DNA of 30,545 nt, taken from Saccoglossus kowalevskii (taxonomy: Eukaryota; Hemichordata; Enteropneusta; Harrimaniidae). The notes beneath the pieces are model-generated. The model made no database searches, was not told the DNA's origin, and saw only the letters and a program-made list of their open reading frames with translations. The stretch covers positions 1 to 30,545 of the forward strand of contig NW_003118495.1 of the NCBI RefSeq assembly GCF_000003605.2, in the 5' to 3' direction. Made by a program: the position numbers and the translations under genes. Positions 10,563 to 24,210 of the stretch are shown piece after piece. The stretch's first letter is position 1; every line of letters begins with the position of its first letter.

Positions 10563-12028
10563 TGCATTGATTGGATATGTCCTGTGTGTATTGATTGGAT
10601 ATGTCGTGTGTGTATTGATTGGATATGTCCTGTGTGCATTGATTGGATATGTCCTGTGTGCATTGATTGGATATGTCCTGTGTGTATTGATTGGATATGT
10701 CCTGTGTGCATTGATTGGATATGTCCTGTGTGCATTGATTGGATATGTCCTGTGTGCATTGATTGGATATGTCCTGTGTGCATTGATTGGATATGTCCTG
10801 TGTGCATTGATTGGATATGTCCTGTGTGCATTGATTGGATATGTCCTGTGTGCATTGATTGGATATGTCCTGTGTGCATTGATTGGATATGTCCTGTGTG
10901 CATTGATTGGATATGTCCTGTGTGCATTGATTGGATATGTCCTGTGTGCATTGATTGGATATGTCCTGTGTGCATTGATTGGATATGTCCTGTGTGCATT
11001 GATTGGATATGTCCTGTGTGCATTGATTGGATATGTCCTGTGTACATTGATTGGATATGTCCTGTGTGCATTGATTGGATATGTCCTGTGTGTATTGATT
11101 GGATATGTCCTGTGTGTATTGATTGGATATGTCCTGTGTGCATTGATTGGATATGTCCTGTGTGTATTGATTGGATATGTCCTGTGTGCATTGATTGGAT
11201 ATGTCCTGTGTGCATTGATTGGATATGTCCTGTATGCATTGATTGTATAATTGTCCTGTGTGTATTGATTGCATATGTCCTGTGTGCATTGATTGGATAT
11301 GTCCTGTGTGCATTGATTGGATATGTCCTGTGTGCATTGATCGGATATGTCCTGTGTGCATTGATTGGATATGTCCTGTGTGTATTGATTGGATATGTCC
11401 TGTGTGCATTGATTGGATATGTCCTGTGTGCATTGATTGGATATGTCCTGTATGCATTGATTGGATATGTCCTGTGTGTATTGATTGGATATGTCCTGTG
11501 TGTATTGATTGGATATGTCCTGTGTGCATTGATTGGATATGTCCTGTGTGCATTGATTGGATATGTCCTGTGTGCATTGATTGGATATGTCCTGTGTGCA
11601 TTGATTGGATATGTCCTGTGTGCATTGATTGGATATGTCCTGTGTGCATTGATTGGATATGTCCTGTGTGCATTGATTGGATATGTCCTGTGTGCATTGA
11701 TTGGATATGTCCTGTGTGCATTGATTGGATATGTCCTGTGTGCATTGATTGGATATGTCCTGTGTGCATTGATTGGATATGTCCTGTGTGCATTGATTGG
11801 ATATGTCCTGTGTGCATTGATTGGATATGTCCTGTGTGCATTGATCGGATATGTCCTGTGTGCATTGATTGGATATGTCCTGTGTGTATTGATTGGATAT
11901 GTCCTATGTGCATTGATTGGATATGTCCTGTGTGCATTGATTGGATATGTCCTGTGTGCATTGATTGGATATGTCCTGTGTGCATTGATTGGATATGTCC
12001 TGTGTGCATTGATTGGATATGTCCTGTG
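10563..12028 (+). repeat. 24-bp tandem array 4 (61 units + 2 bp)
   Basis: 1,466 bp. It repeats the array 3 marks: TGTATAATTG at 11244, ATTGCATATG (C at 11272) and ATCGG 70 bp later (C at 11342). It then continues to a second ATCGG (C at 11846), 504 bp or 21 units on, before ending 183 bp later. It can be described as an array 3-like right end in which 21 units have been duplicated. The left interior is a long run of near-identical TGCATT units. Confidence 0.98.
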
Positions 12029-12369
12029 TGTATTTAAATGATGAGACCAAACAACTATTTATATATTGTAGACCGGAATAACCCGGGAGAACATCAGCTG
12101 TTAACCTCAGGAGCAAAAAGTGAGATAAAATGTTAAACTAAGATGAACCAGTCAACCATTTCATTCACGATGTTAGATACAGTTGCGTAGCTTCACAATT
12201 GATATTTGCAGATATAGTATCAACCCAATCTATTGTCAATGAATATTTATACAAAACTGAGCAGGTAATGGTGATACTGAGTATCAAGAGACAAAATTAG
12301 TTTCGAGGCTATCCTCTATCAAGACATTTCCTGTGAACAAACACAGCTAATATATGGCGCAATCTAGTA
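12029..12369. repeat. Inter-array spacer 5 (341 bp, GTAATGG variant)
   Basis: It has CAGGTAATGG (A at 12267) where most spacers have CAGGTGATGG. Spacer 9 shares this base. Arrays 5 and 9, which follow these two spacers, also share TCATGTG at offset 185, so the spacer and the left array edge are inherited together. Confidence 0.96.
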
Positions 12370-15300
12370 TGCATTGATTGGATATGTCCTGTGTGTATTG
12401 ATTGGATATGTCGTGTGTGTATTGATTGGATATGTCCTGTGTGCATTGATTGGATATGTCCTGTGTGCATTGATTGGATATGTCCTGTGTGTATTGATTG
12501 GATATGTCCTGTGTGCATTGATTGGATATGTCCTGTGTGCATTGATTGGATATGTCATGTGTGCATTGATTGGATATGTCCTGTGTGCATTGATTGGATA
12601 TGTCCTGTGTGTATTGATTGGATATGTCCTGTGTGCATTGATTGGATATGTCCTGTGTGCATTGATTGGATATGTTCTGTGTGTGTTGATTGGATATGTC
12701 CTGTGTGCATTGATTGGATATGTCCTGTGTGTATTGATTGGATATGTCCTGTGTGTATTGATTGGATATGTCTTGTGTGCATTGATTGGATATGTCCTGT
12801 GTGCATTGATTGGATATGTCCTGTGTGGATTGATTGGATATGTTCTGTGTGCATTGATTGGATATGTCCTGTGTACATTGATTGGATATGTCCTGTGTGC
12901 ATTGATTGGATATGGCCTGTGTGCATTGATTGGATATGTCCTGTGTGCATTGATTGGATATGTCCTGTGTGTATTGATTGGATATGTCCTGTGTGTATTG
13001 ATTGGATATGTCTTGTGTGCATTGATTGGATATGTCCTGTGTGCATTGATTGGATATGTCCTGTGTGCATTGATTGGATATGGCCTGTGTGCATTGATTG
13101 GATATGTCCTGTGTGTATTGATTGGATATGTCCTGTGTGTATTGATTGGATATGTCTTGTGTGCATTGATTGGATATGTCCTGTGTGCATTGATTGGATA
13201 TGTCCTGTGTGGATTGATTGGATATGTTCTGTGTGCATTGATTGGATATGTCCTGTGTACATTGATTGGATATGTCCTGTGTGCATTGATTGGATATGGC
13301 CTGTGTGCATTGATTGGATATGTCCTGTGTGCATTGATTGGATATGTCCTGTGTGTATTGATTGGATATGTCCTGTGTGTATTGATTGGATATGTCTTGT
13401 GTGCATTGATTGGATATGTCCTGTGTGCATTGATTGGATATGTCCTGTGTGTATTGATTGGATATGTCCTGTGTGCATTGATTGGATATGTCCTGTGTGC
13501 ATTGATTGGATATGTCCTGTGTGGATTGATTGGATATGTTCTGTGTGCATTGATTGGATATGTCCTGTGTACATTGATTGGATATGTCCTGTGTGCATTG
13601 ATTGGATATGGCCTGTGTGCATTGATTGGATATGTCCTGTGTGCATTGATTGGATATGTCCTGTGTGTATTGATTGGATATGTCCTGTGTGTATTGATTG
13701 GATATGTCCTGTGTGCATTGATTGGATATGTCCTGTGTGCATTGATTGGATATGTCCTGTGTTCATTGATTGAATATGTCCTGTTTGCATTGATTGGATA
13801 TGTCCTGTGTGCATTGATTGGATATGTCCTGTGTGCATTGATTGGATATGTCCTGTGTGCATTGATTGGATATGTCCTGTGTGTATTGATTGGATATGTC
13901 CTGTGTGTATTGATTGGATATGTCCTGTGTGTATTGATTGGATATGTCCTGTGTGCATTGATTGGATATGTCCTGTGTGTATTGATTGGATATGTCCTGT
14001 GTGTATTGATTGAATATGTCCTGTGTGCATTGATTGGATATGTCCTGTGTGCATTGATTGGATATGTCCTGTGTGTATTGATTGGATATGTCCTGTGTGC
14101 ATTGATTGGATATGTCCTGTGTGCATTGATTGGATATGTCCTGTGTGCGTTGATTGGATATGTCCTGTGTGCATTGATTGGATATGTCCTGTGTGCATTG
14201 ATTGGATATGTCCTGTGTGCATTGATTGGAATATGTCCTGTGTGGATTGATTGGATATGTCTTGTGTGCATTGATTGGATATGTCCTGTGTGCATTGATT
14301 GGATATGTCCTGTGTGCATTGATTGGATATGTCCTGTGTGTATTGATTGGATATGTCCTGTGTGCATTGATTGGATATGTCCTGTGTGCATTGACTGGAT
14401 ATGTCCTGTGTGCATTGATTGGATATGTCCTGTGTGTATTGATTGGATATGTCCTGTGTGTATTGATTGGATATGTCCTTTGTGCATTGATTGGATATGT
14501 CCTGTGTGTATTGATTGGATATGTCCTGTGTGTATTGATTGGATATGTCCTGTGTGTATTGATTGGATATGTCCTGTGTGCATTGATTGGATATGTCCTG
14601 TGTGCATTGATTGGATATGTCCTGTGTGCATTGATTGGATATGTCCTGTGTGTATTGATTGGATATGTCCTGTGTGCATTGATTGGATATGTCCTGTGTG
14701 CATTGATTGGATATGTCCTGTGTGCATTGGTTGGATATGTCCTGTGTGCATTGATTGGATATGTCCTGTGTGCATTAATTGGATATGTCCTGTGTGCATT
14801 GATTGGATATGTCCTGTGTGCATTGATTGGATATGTCCTGTGTGCATTGATTGGATATGTCCTGTGTGTATTGATTGGATATATCCTGTCTGTATTGATT
14901 GGATATGTCCTGTGTGTATTGATTGGATATGTCCTGTGTGCATTGATTGGATATGTCCTGTGTGTATTGATTGGATATGTCATGTGTGCATTGATTGGAT
15001 ATGTCCTGTGTGCATTGATTGGATATGTCCTGTGTGTATTGATTGGATATGTCCTGTGTGCATTGATTGGATATGTCCTGTGTGTATTGATTGGATATGT
15101 CCTGTGTGTATTGATTGGATATGTCCTGTGTGCATTGATTGGATATGTCCTGTGTGCATTGATTGGATATGTCCTGTGTGCATTGATTGGATATGTCCTG
15201 TGTGGATTGATTGGATATGTCCTGTGTGTATTGATTGGATATGTCCTGTGTGTATTGATTGGATATGTCCTGTGTACATTGATTGGATATGTCCTGTGTG

Positions 15301-15578
15301 CATTGATTGGATATATCCTGTGTGCATTGATTGGATATGTCCTGTGTGTATTGATTGGATATGTCCTGTGTGTATTGATTGGATATGTCCTGTGTGCATT
15401 GATTGGATATGTCCTGTGTGCATTGATTGGATATGTCCTGTGTGCATTGATTGGATATGTCCTGTGTGCATTGATTGGATATGTCCTGTGTGCATTGATT
15501 GAATATGTCCTGTGTGCATTGATTGGATATGTCCTGTGTGCATTGATTGGATATGTCCTGTGTGTATTGATTGGATAT

Positions 15579-15925
15579 GTCCCTGTGTGTATTGATTGGA
15601 TATGTCCTGTGTGCATTGATTGGATATGTCCTGTGTGCATTGATTGGATATGTCCTGTGTGTATTGATTGGATATGTCCTGTGTGCATTGATTGGATATG
15701 TCCTGTGTGTATTGATTGGATATGTCCTGTGTGCATTGATTGGATATGTCCTGTGTGCATTGATTGGATATGTCCTGTGTGCATTGATTGGATATGTCCT
15801 GTGTGTATTGATTGGATATGTCCTGTGTGCATTGATTGGATATGTCCTGTGTGCATTGATTGGATATGTCCCTGTGTGCATTGATTGGATATGTCATGTG
15901 TGCATTGATTGGATATGTCCCTGTG
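15579..15925. other. Phase-shift zone in array 5
   Basis: Three units here have GTCCCTG in place of GTCCTG (near 15579, 15868 and 15918), each adding one base and shifting the phase. All three are the same one-base change in a C run, typical of a consensus error. Similar single events occur at 14226 (GGAATATG) and 16641 (GTCCTTG). Confidence 0.6.
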
Positions 15926-16189
15926 TGCATTGATTGGATATGTCCTGTGTGTATTGATTGGATATGTCCTGTGTGCATTGATTGGATATGTCCTGTGTGC
16001 ATTGATTGGATATGTCCTGTGTGTATTGATTGGATATGTCCTGTGTGTATTGATTGGATATGTCTTGTGTGCATTGATTGGATATGTCCTGTGTGCATTG
16101 ATTGGATATGTCCTGTGTGTATTGATTGGATATGTCCTGTGTGCATTGTTTGGATATGTCCTGTGTGCATTGATTGGATATGTCCTGTA

Positions 16190-16261
16190 TGCATTGATTG
16201 GATATGTCCTGTGTGTATTGATTGGATATGTCGTGTGTGTATTGATTGGATATGTCCTGTG
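16190..16261 (+). repeat. Spacer-less array start inside array 5
   Basis: A unit preceded by CCTGTA, not CCTGTG, is followed by a TGTATT unit with TCGTGTG and then another TGTATT unit. This is the order seen directly after spacers 3 to 9, where the spacer also ends in GTA. It looks like an array start whose spacer has been lost. Similar sites lie at 375, 22747 and 28677. Confidence 0.7.
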
Positions 16262-17413
16262 TGCATTGATTGAATATGTCCTGTGTGTATTGATTGGATA
16301 TGTTCTGTGTGTATTGATTGGATATGTCCTGTGTGCTTTGATTGGATATGTCCTGTGTGCATTGATTGGATATGTCCTGTGTGTATTGATTGGATATGTC
16401 CTGTGTGCATTGATTGGATATGTCCTGTGTGTATTGATTGGATATGTCCTGTGTGTATTGATTGGATATGTCCTGTGTGCATTGATTGGATATATCCTGT
16501 GTGCATTGATTGGATATGTCCTGTGTGCATTGATTGGATATGTCCTGTGTGAATTGATTGGATATGTCCTGTGTGCATTGATTGGATATGTCCTGTGTGC
16601 ATTGATTGGATATGTCCTGTGTGCATTGATTGAATATGTCCTTGTGTGTATTGATTGGATATGTCCTGTGTGCATTGATTGATATGTCCTGTGTGTATTG
16701 ATTGAATATGTTCTGTGTGTATTGATTGGATATGTCCTGTGTGCATTGATTGGATATGTCCTGTGTGCATTGATTGGATATGTCCTGTGTGCATTGATTG
16801 GATATGTCCTGTGTGCATTGATTGGATATGTCCTGTGTGCATTGATTGAATATGTCCTGTGTGTATTGATTGGATATGTCCTGTGTGTATTGATTGGATA
16901 TGTCCTGTGTGTATTGATTGGATATGTCCTGTGTGCATTGATTGGATATGTCCTGTGTGCATTGATTGGATATGTCCTGTGTGCATTGATTGGATATGTC
17001 CTGTGTGCATTGATTGGATATGTCCTGTGTGTATTGATTGGATATGTCCTGTGTGTATTGATTGGATATGTCCTGTGTGTATTGATTGGATATGTCCTGT
17101 GTGCATTGATTGGATATGTCCTGTGTGTATTGATTGGATATGTCCTGTGTGCATTGATTGGATATGTCCTGTGTGCATTGATTGGATATGTCCTGTGTGA
17201 ATTGATTGGATATGTCCTGTGTGCATTGATTGGATATGTCCTGTGTGCATTGATTGGATATGTCCTGTGTGCATTGATTGAATATGTCCTGTGTGTATTG
17301 ATTGGATATGTCCTGTGTGCATTGATTGGATATGTTCTGTGTGTATTGATTGGATATGTCATGTGTGCATTGATTGGATATGTCCTGTGTGCATTGATTG
17401 GATATGTCCTGTG

Positions 17414-17677
17414 TGTATTGATTGAATATGTCCTGTGTGTATTGATTGGATATGTCCTGTGTGCAATGATTGGATATGTCCTGTGTGTATTGATTGGATA
17501 TGTCCTGTGTGCACTGATTGGATATGTCCTGTGTGTATTGATTGGATATGTCCTGTGTGTATTGATTGGATATGTCCTGTGTGCATTGATTGGATATGTC
17601 CTGTGTGCATTGATTGGATATGTCCTGTGTGTATTGATTGGATATGTCCTGTGTGTATTGATTGAATATGTCATGTG
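17414..17677 (+). repeat. 11-unit barcode block, copy d
   Basis: Markers at 17424 and 17664. The third unit has the rare CAATG variant (17463-17467), and a second CAATG lies just after the block near 17680. The CACTG unit is present. The order T T C T C T T C C T T is kept. Confidence 0.87.
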
Positions 17678-18061
17678 TGCAATGATTGGATATGTCCTGT
17701 GTGCATTGATTGGATATGTCCTGTGTGTATTGATTGGATATGTCCTGTGTGCATTGATTGGATATGTCCTGTGTGCATTGATTGGATATGTCCTGTGTGT
17801 ATTGATTGGATATGTCCTGTGTGCATTGATTGGATATGTCCTGTGTGAATTGATTGGATATGTCCTGTGTGCATTGATTGGATATGTCCTGTGTGCATTG
17901 ATTGGATATGTCCTGTGTGCATTGATTGAATATGTCCTGTGTGTATTGATTGGATATGTCCTGTGTGCATTGATTGGATATGTCCTGTGTGTATTGATTG
18001 GATATGTCATGTGTGCATTGATTGGATATGTCCTGTGTGCATTGATTGGATATGTCCTGTG

Positions 18062-18301
18062 TGTATTGATTGAATATGTCCTGTGTGTATTGATTGGATA
18101 TGTCCTGTGTGCATTGATTGGATATGTCCTGTGTGTATTGATTGGATATGTCCTGTGTGCATTGATTGGATATGTCCTGTGTGTATTGATTGGATATGTC
18201 CTGTGTGCATTGATTGGATATGTCCTGTGTGCATTGATTGGATATGTCCTGTGTGTATTGATTGGATATGTCCTGTGTGTATTGATTGAATATGTCATGT
18301 G
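18062..18301 (+). repeat. Barcode block shortened by one unit (10 units)
   Basis: Markers TTGAATATG at 18072 and 18288 are 216 bp apart, not 240. The order is T T C T C T C C T T, i.e. the usual order minus one T unit, and the CACTG change is absent. It is either a one-unit deletion or an independent ancestor of the longer block. Confidence 0.8.
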
Positions 18302-18877
18302 TGCATTGATTGGATATGTCCTGTGTGCATTGATTGGATATGTCCTGTGTGTATTGATTGGATATGTCCTGTGTGCATTGATTGGATATGTCCTGTGTGC
18401 ATTGATTGGATATGTCCAGTGTGCATTGATTGGATATGTCCTGTGTGCATTGATTGGATATGACCTGTGTGCATTGATTGGATATGTCCTGTGTGCATTG
18501 ATTGGATATGTCTTGTGTGTATTGATTGGATATGTCCTGTGTGCATTGATTGGATATGTCCTGTGTGCATTGATTGGATATGTCCTGTGTGCATTGATTG
18601 GATATGTCCTGTGTGCATTGATTGGATATGTCCTGTGTGCATTGATTGGATATGTCCTGTGTGTATTGATTAGATATGTCCTGTGTGCATTGATTGGATA
18701 TGTCCTGTGTGTATTGATTGGATATGTCCTGTGTGCATTGATTGGATATGTCCTGTGTGCATTGATTGGATATGTCCTGTGTGCCTTGATTGGATATGTC
18801 CTGTGTGCATTGATTGGATATGTCCTGTGTGCATTGATTGGATATGTCCTGTGTGCATTGATTGGATATGTCCTGTG

Positions 18878-19141
18878 TGTATTGATTGAATATGTCCTGT
18901 GTGTATTGATTGGATATGTCCTGTGTGCATTGATTGGATATGTCCTGTGTGTATTGATTGGATATGTCCTGTGTGCACTGATTGGATATGTCCTGTGTGT
19001 ATTGATTGGATATGTCCTGTGTGTATTGATTGGATATGTCCTGTGTGCATTGATTGGATATGTCCTGTGTGCATTGATTGGATATGTCCTGTGTGTATTG
19101 ATTGGATATGTCCTGTGTGTATTGATTGAATATGTCATGTG
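18878..19141 (+). repeat. 11-unit barcode block, copy e
   Basis: Markers at 18888 and 19128, with the CACTG unit at 18978. The units just before it include a TGCCTTG variant near 18783. The same TGCCTTG variant precedes copy c in array 2 (near 6543), so the duplicated segment reaches beyond the block itself. Confidence 0.88.
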
Positions 19142-19549
19142 TGCATTGATTGGATATGTCCTGTGTGCATTGATTGGATATGTCCTGTGTGTATTGATTG
19201 GATATGTCCTGTGTGCATTGATTGGATATGTCCTGTGTGCATTGATTGGATATGTCCTGTGTGCATTGATTGGATATGTCCTGTGTGCATTGATTGGATA
19301 TGTCCTGTGTGCATTGATTGGATATGTCCTGTGTGCATTGATTGGATATGTCCTGTGTGCATTGATTGGATATGTCCTGTGTGCATTGATCGGATATGTC
19401 CTGTGTGCATTGATTGGATATGTCCTGTGTGTATTGATTGGATATGTCCTGTGTGCATTGATTGGATATGTCATGTGTGCATTGATTGGATATGTCCTGT
19501 GTGCATTGATTGGATATGTCCTGTGTGCATTGATTGGATATGTCCTGTG

Positions 19550-19890
19550 TGTATTTAAATGATGAGACCAAACAACTATTTATATATTGTAGACCGGAAT
19601 AACCCGGGAGAACATCAGCTGTTAACCTCAGGAGCAAAAAGTGAGATAAAATGTTAAACTAAGATGAACCAGTCAACCATTTCATTCACGATGTTAGATA
19701 CAGTTGCGTAGCTTCACAATTGATATTTGCAGATATAGTATCAACCCAATCTATTGTCAATGAATATTTATACAAAACTGAGCAGGTGATGGTGATACTG
19801 AGTATCAAGAGACAAAATTAGTTTCGAGGCTATCCTCTATCAAGACATTTCCTGTGAACAAACACAGCTAATATATGGCGCAATCTAGTA
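19550..19890. repeat. Inter-array spacer 6 (341 bp)
   Basis: Common version, the same as spacers 3 and 7 at the variable positions noted. It follows the second-longest array. Confidence 0.96.
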
Positions 19891-20302
19891 TGCATTGATT
19901 GGATATGTCCTGTGTGTATTGATTGGATATGTCGTGTGTGTATTGATTGGATATGTCCTGTGTGCATTGATTGGATATGTCCTGTGTGCATTGATTGGAT
20001 ATGTCCTGTGTGTATTGATTGGATATGTCCTGTGTGCATTGATTGGATATGTCCTGTGTGTATTGATTGGATATGTCCTGTGTGCATTGATTGGATATGT
20101 CCTGTGTGCATTGATTGGATATGTCCTGTGTGCATTGATTGGATATGTCCTGTGTGCATTGATTGGATATGTCCTGTGTGCATTGATTGGATATGTCCTG
20201 TGTGCAATGATTGGATATGTCCTGTGTGCATTGATTGGATATGTCCTGTGTGTATTGATTGGATATGTCCTGTGTGCATTGATTGGATATGTCCTGTGTG
20301 CA

Positions 20303-20340
20303 TTGATGGATATGTCTGTGTGCATGATGATATGTCCTGT
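20303..20340. other. Short degenerate patch in array 6
   Basis: Two adjoining units read CATTGATGGATATGTCTG and GCATGATGATATG, losing 5 bases in total. The neighbours are regular. It is probably a consensus error or an assembly join; a local deletion tract is the alternative. Confidence 0.6.
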
Positions 20341-21085
20341 GTGCATTGATTGGATATGTCCTGTGTGCATTGATTGGATATGTCCTGTGTGTATTGATTG
20401 GATATATCCTGTGTGTATTGATTGGATATGTCCTGTGTGCATTGATTGGATATGTTATGTGTGCATTGATTGGATATGTCCTGTGTACATTGATTGGATA
20501 TGTCCTGTGTGTATTGATTGGATATGTCCTGTGTGTATTGATTGGATATGTCTTGTGTGCATTGATTGGATATGTCCTGTGTGCATTGATTGGATATGTC
20601 CTGTGTGGATTGATTGGATATGTTCTGTGTGCATTGATTGGATATGTCCTGTGTACATTGATTGGATATGTCCTGTGTGCATTGATTGGATATGGCCTGT
20701 GTGCATTGATTGGATATGTCCTGTGTGCATTGATTGGATATGTCCTGTGTGTATTGATTGGATATGTCCTGTGTGTATTGATTGGATATGTCTTGTGTGC
20801 ATTGATTGGATATGTCCTGTGTGCATTGATTGGATATGTCCTGTGTGTATTGATTGGATATGTCCTGTGTGCATTGATTGGATATGTCCTGTGTGCATTG
20901 ATTGGATATGTCCTGTGTGCATTGATTGGATATGGCCTGTGTGCATTGATTGGATATGTCCTGTGTGCATTGATTGGATATGTCCTGTGTGTATTGATTG
21001 GATATGTCCTGTGTGTATTGATTGGATATGTCTTGTGTGCATTGATTGGATATGTCCTGTGTGCATTGATTGGATATGTCCTGTG

Positions 21086-21349
21086 TGTATTGATTGAATA
21101 TGTCCTGTGTGTATTGATTGGATATGTCCTGTGTGCATTGATTGGATATGTCCTGTGTGTATTGATTGGATATGTCCTGTGTGCACTGATTGGATATGTC
21201 CTGTGTGTATTGATTGGATATGTCCTGTGTGTATTGATTGGATATGTCCTGTGTGCATTGATTGGATATGTCCTGTGTGCATTGATTGGATATGTCCTGT
21301 GTGTATTGATTGGATATGTCCTGTGTGTATTGATTGAATATGTCATGTG
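21086..21349 (+). repeat. 11-unit barcode block, copy f
   Basis: Markers at 21096 and 21336, order T T C T C T T C C T T, CACTG in the fifth unit. This is a clean copy with no private change that I noticed. Confidence 0.88.
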
Positions 21350-22261
21350 TGCATTGATTGGATATGTCCTGTGTGCATTGATTGGATATGTCCTGTGTGT
21401 ATTGATTGGATATGTCCTGTGTGCATTGATTGGATATGTCCTGTGTGTATTGATTGGATATGTCCTGTGTGCATTGATTGGATATGTCCTGTGTGCATTG
21501 ATTGGATATGTCCTGTGTGAATTGATTGGATATGTCCTGTGTGCATTGATTGGATATGTCCTGTGTGCATTGATTGGATATGTCCTGTGTGCATTGATTG
21601 GATATGTCCTGTGTGCATTGATTGGATATGTCCTGTGTGCATTGATTGGATATGTCCTGTGTGCATTGATTGGATATGTCCTGTGTGTATTGATTGGATA
21701 TGTCCTGTGTGCATTGATTGGATATGTCCTGTGTGCATTGATTGGATATGTCCTGTGTGCATTGATTGGATATGTCCTGTGGGCATTGATTGGATATGTC
21801 CTGTGTGCATTGATTGGATATGTCCTGTGTGCATTGATTGGATATGTCCTGTGTGCATTGATTGGATATGTCCTGTGTGCATTGATTGGATATGTCCTGT
21901 GTGCATTGATTGGATATGTCCTGTGTGCATTGATTGAATATGTCCTGTGTGCATTGATTGGATATGTCCTGTGTGCATTGATTGGATATGTCCTGTGTGC
22001 ATTGATTGGATATGTCCTGTGTGCATTGATTGGATATGTCCTGTGTGCATTGATTGGATATGTCCTGTGTGCATTGATCGGATATGTCCTGTGTGCATTG
22101 ATTGGATATGTCCTGTGTGTATTGATTGGATATGTCCTGTGTGCATTGATTGGATATGTCCTGTGTGCATTGATTGGATATGTCCTGTGTGCATTGATTG
22201 GATATGTCCTGTGTGCATTGATTGGATATGTCCTGTGTGCATTGATTGGATATGTCCTGTG

Positions 22262-22602
22262 TGTATTTAAATGATGAGACCAAACAACTATTTATATATT
22301 GTAGACCGGAATAACCCGGGAGAACATCAGCTGTTAACCTCAGGAGCAAAAAGTGAGATAAAATGTTAAACTAAGATGAACCAGTCAACCATTTCATTCA
22401 CGATGTTAGATACAGTTGCGTAGCTTCACAATTGATATTTGCAGATATAGTATCAACCCAATCTATTGTCAATGAATATTTATACAAAACTGAGCAGGTG
22501 ATGGTGATACTGAGTATCAAGAGACAAAATTAGTTTCGAGGCTATCCTCTATCAAGACATTTCCTGTGAACAAACACAGCTAATATATGGCGCAATCTAG
22601 TA
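22262..22602. repeat. Inter-array spacer 7 (341 bp)
   Basis: Common version. A minus-strand frame beginning in its left part stays open through all of array 6 into spacer 6, but only because the 5-base deficit in array 6 moves it into another open frame. Confidence 0.96.
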
Positions 22603-22746
22603 TGCATTGATTGGATATGTCCTGTGTGTATTGATTGGATATGTCGTGTGTGTATTGATTGGATATGTCCTGTGTGCATTGATTGGATATGTCCTGTGTG
22701 CATTGATTGGATATGTCCTGTGTGCATTGATTGGATATGTCCTGTA

Positions 22747-22818
22747 TGCATTGATTGGATATGTCCTGTGTGTATTGATTGGATATGTCGTGTGTGTATT
22801 GATTGGATATGTCCTGTG
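22747..22818 (+). repeat. Spacer-less array start inside array 7
   Basis: Six units after the true start, CCTGTA precedes a TGCATT unit, then a TGTATT unit with TCGTGTG, then a TGTATT unit. The array-start order is thus present twice within 150 bp, once with and once without a spacer in front. Confidence 0.72.
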
Positions 22819-24210
22819 TGCATTGATTGGATATGTCCTGTGTGCATTGATTGGATATGTCCTGTGTGCATTGATTGGATATGTCCTGTGTGCATTGATT
22901 GGATATGTCCTGTGTGCATTGATTGGATATGTCCTGTGTGCATTGATTGGATATGTCCTGTGTGCATTGATTGGATATGTCCTGTGTGCATTGATTGGAT
23001 ATGTCCTGTGTGCATTGATTGGATATGTCCTGTGTGCATTGATTGGATATGTCCTGTGTGCATTGATTGGATATGTCCTGTGTGCATTGATTGGATATGT
23101 CCTGTGTGCATTGATTGGATATGGCCTGTGTGCATTGATTGGATATGTCCTGTGTGCATTGATTGGATATGTCCTGTGTGTATTGATTGGATATGTCCTG
23201 TGTGTATTGATTGGATATGTCTTGTGTGCATTGATTGGATATGTCCTGTGTGCATTGATTGGATATGTCCTGTGTGTATTGATTGGATATGTCCTGTGTG
23301 CATTGATTGGATATGTCCTGTGTGCATTGATTGGATATGTCCTGTGTGGATTGATTGGATATGTTCTGTGTGCATTGATTGGATATGTCCTGTGTACATT
23401 GATTGGATATGTCCTGTGTGCATTGATTGGATATGGCCTGTGTGCATTGATTGGATATGTCCTGTGTGCATTGATTGGATATGTCCTGTGTGTATTGATT
23501 GGATATGTCCTGTGTGCATTTATTGGATATGTCCTGTGTGTATTGATTGGATATGTCCTGTGTGCATTGATTGGATATGTCCTGTGTGTATTGATTGGAT
23601 ATGTCCTGTGTGTATTGATTGGATATGTCCTGTGTGCATTGATTGGATATATCCTGTGTGCATTGATTGGATATGTCCTGTGTGCATTGATTGGATATGT
23701 CCTGTGTGAATTGATTGGATATGTCCTGTGTGCATTGATTGGATATTTCCTGTGTACATTGATTGGATATGTCCTGTGTGCATTGATTGAATATGTCCTG
23801 TGTGTATTGATTGGATATGTCCTGTGTGTATTGATTGGATATGTCCTGTGTGTATTGATTGGATATGTCCTGTGTGCATTGATTGGATATGTCCTGTGTG
23901 CATTGATTGGATATGTCCTGTGTGCATTGATTGGATATGTCCTGTGTGCATTGATTGGATATGTCCTGTGTGTATTGATTGGATATGTCCTGTGTGTATT
24001 GATTGGATATGTCCTGTGTGCATTGATTGGATATGTCCTGTGTGCATTGATTGGATATGTCCTGTGTGCATTGATTGGATATGTCCTGTGTGTATTGATT
24101 GGATATGTCCTGTGTGTATTGATTGGATATGTCCTGTGTGTATTGATTGGATATGTCCTGTGTGCATTAATTGGATATATCCTGTGTGCATTGATTGGAT
24201 ATGTCCTGTG

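Larger units (their letters stand above)
12370..19549 (+). repeat. 24-bp tandem array 5 (about 299 units)
   Basis: 7,180 bp, equal to 299 units plus 4 bases. The extra bases come from 14226 (+1), 15579 (+1), 15868-15925 (+2), 16641 (+1) and about 16680 (-1). The first part contains a sub-block with TGGATTG, TTCTGTG, TGTACATTG and ATGGCCTG units that recurs at 12826, 13210 and 13522. The stretch from 14243 repeats markers of array 2 from 7719. The second half is dominated by TTGAATATG blocks and a 648-bp period. At 16190 there is a spacer-less array start. The right edge has ATCGG 159 bp before the spacer, as in array 2. Confidence 0.97.
19891..22261 (+). repeat. 24-bp tandem array 6 (about 99 units)
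   Basis: 2,371 bp, equal to 99 units minus 5 bases. All five missing bases lie in 20303-20340. The middle contains a TGGATTG, TTCTG, TGTACATTG, ATGGCCTG sub-block from 20606, as in arrays 5 and 7, followed by barcode copy f. ATCGG stands 183 bp before the spacer. One unit has the private change TGTGGGCATTG near 21780. Confidence 0.98.

Noticed and set aside
13763-19474. Very long minus-strand open frame (about 1,900 codons) of HRTYPINA-type repeats as a protein gene
   Set aside because: It is one of five frames left open by an 8-codon unit. It changes octapeptide register at each 1-base indel, has no non-repeat domain, and overlaps equally long frames on both strands.
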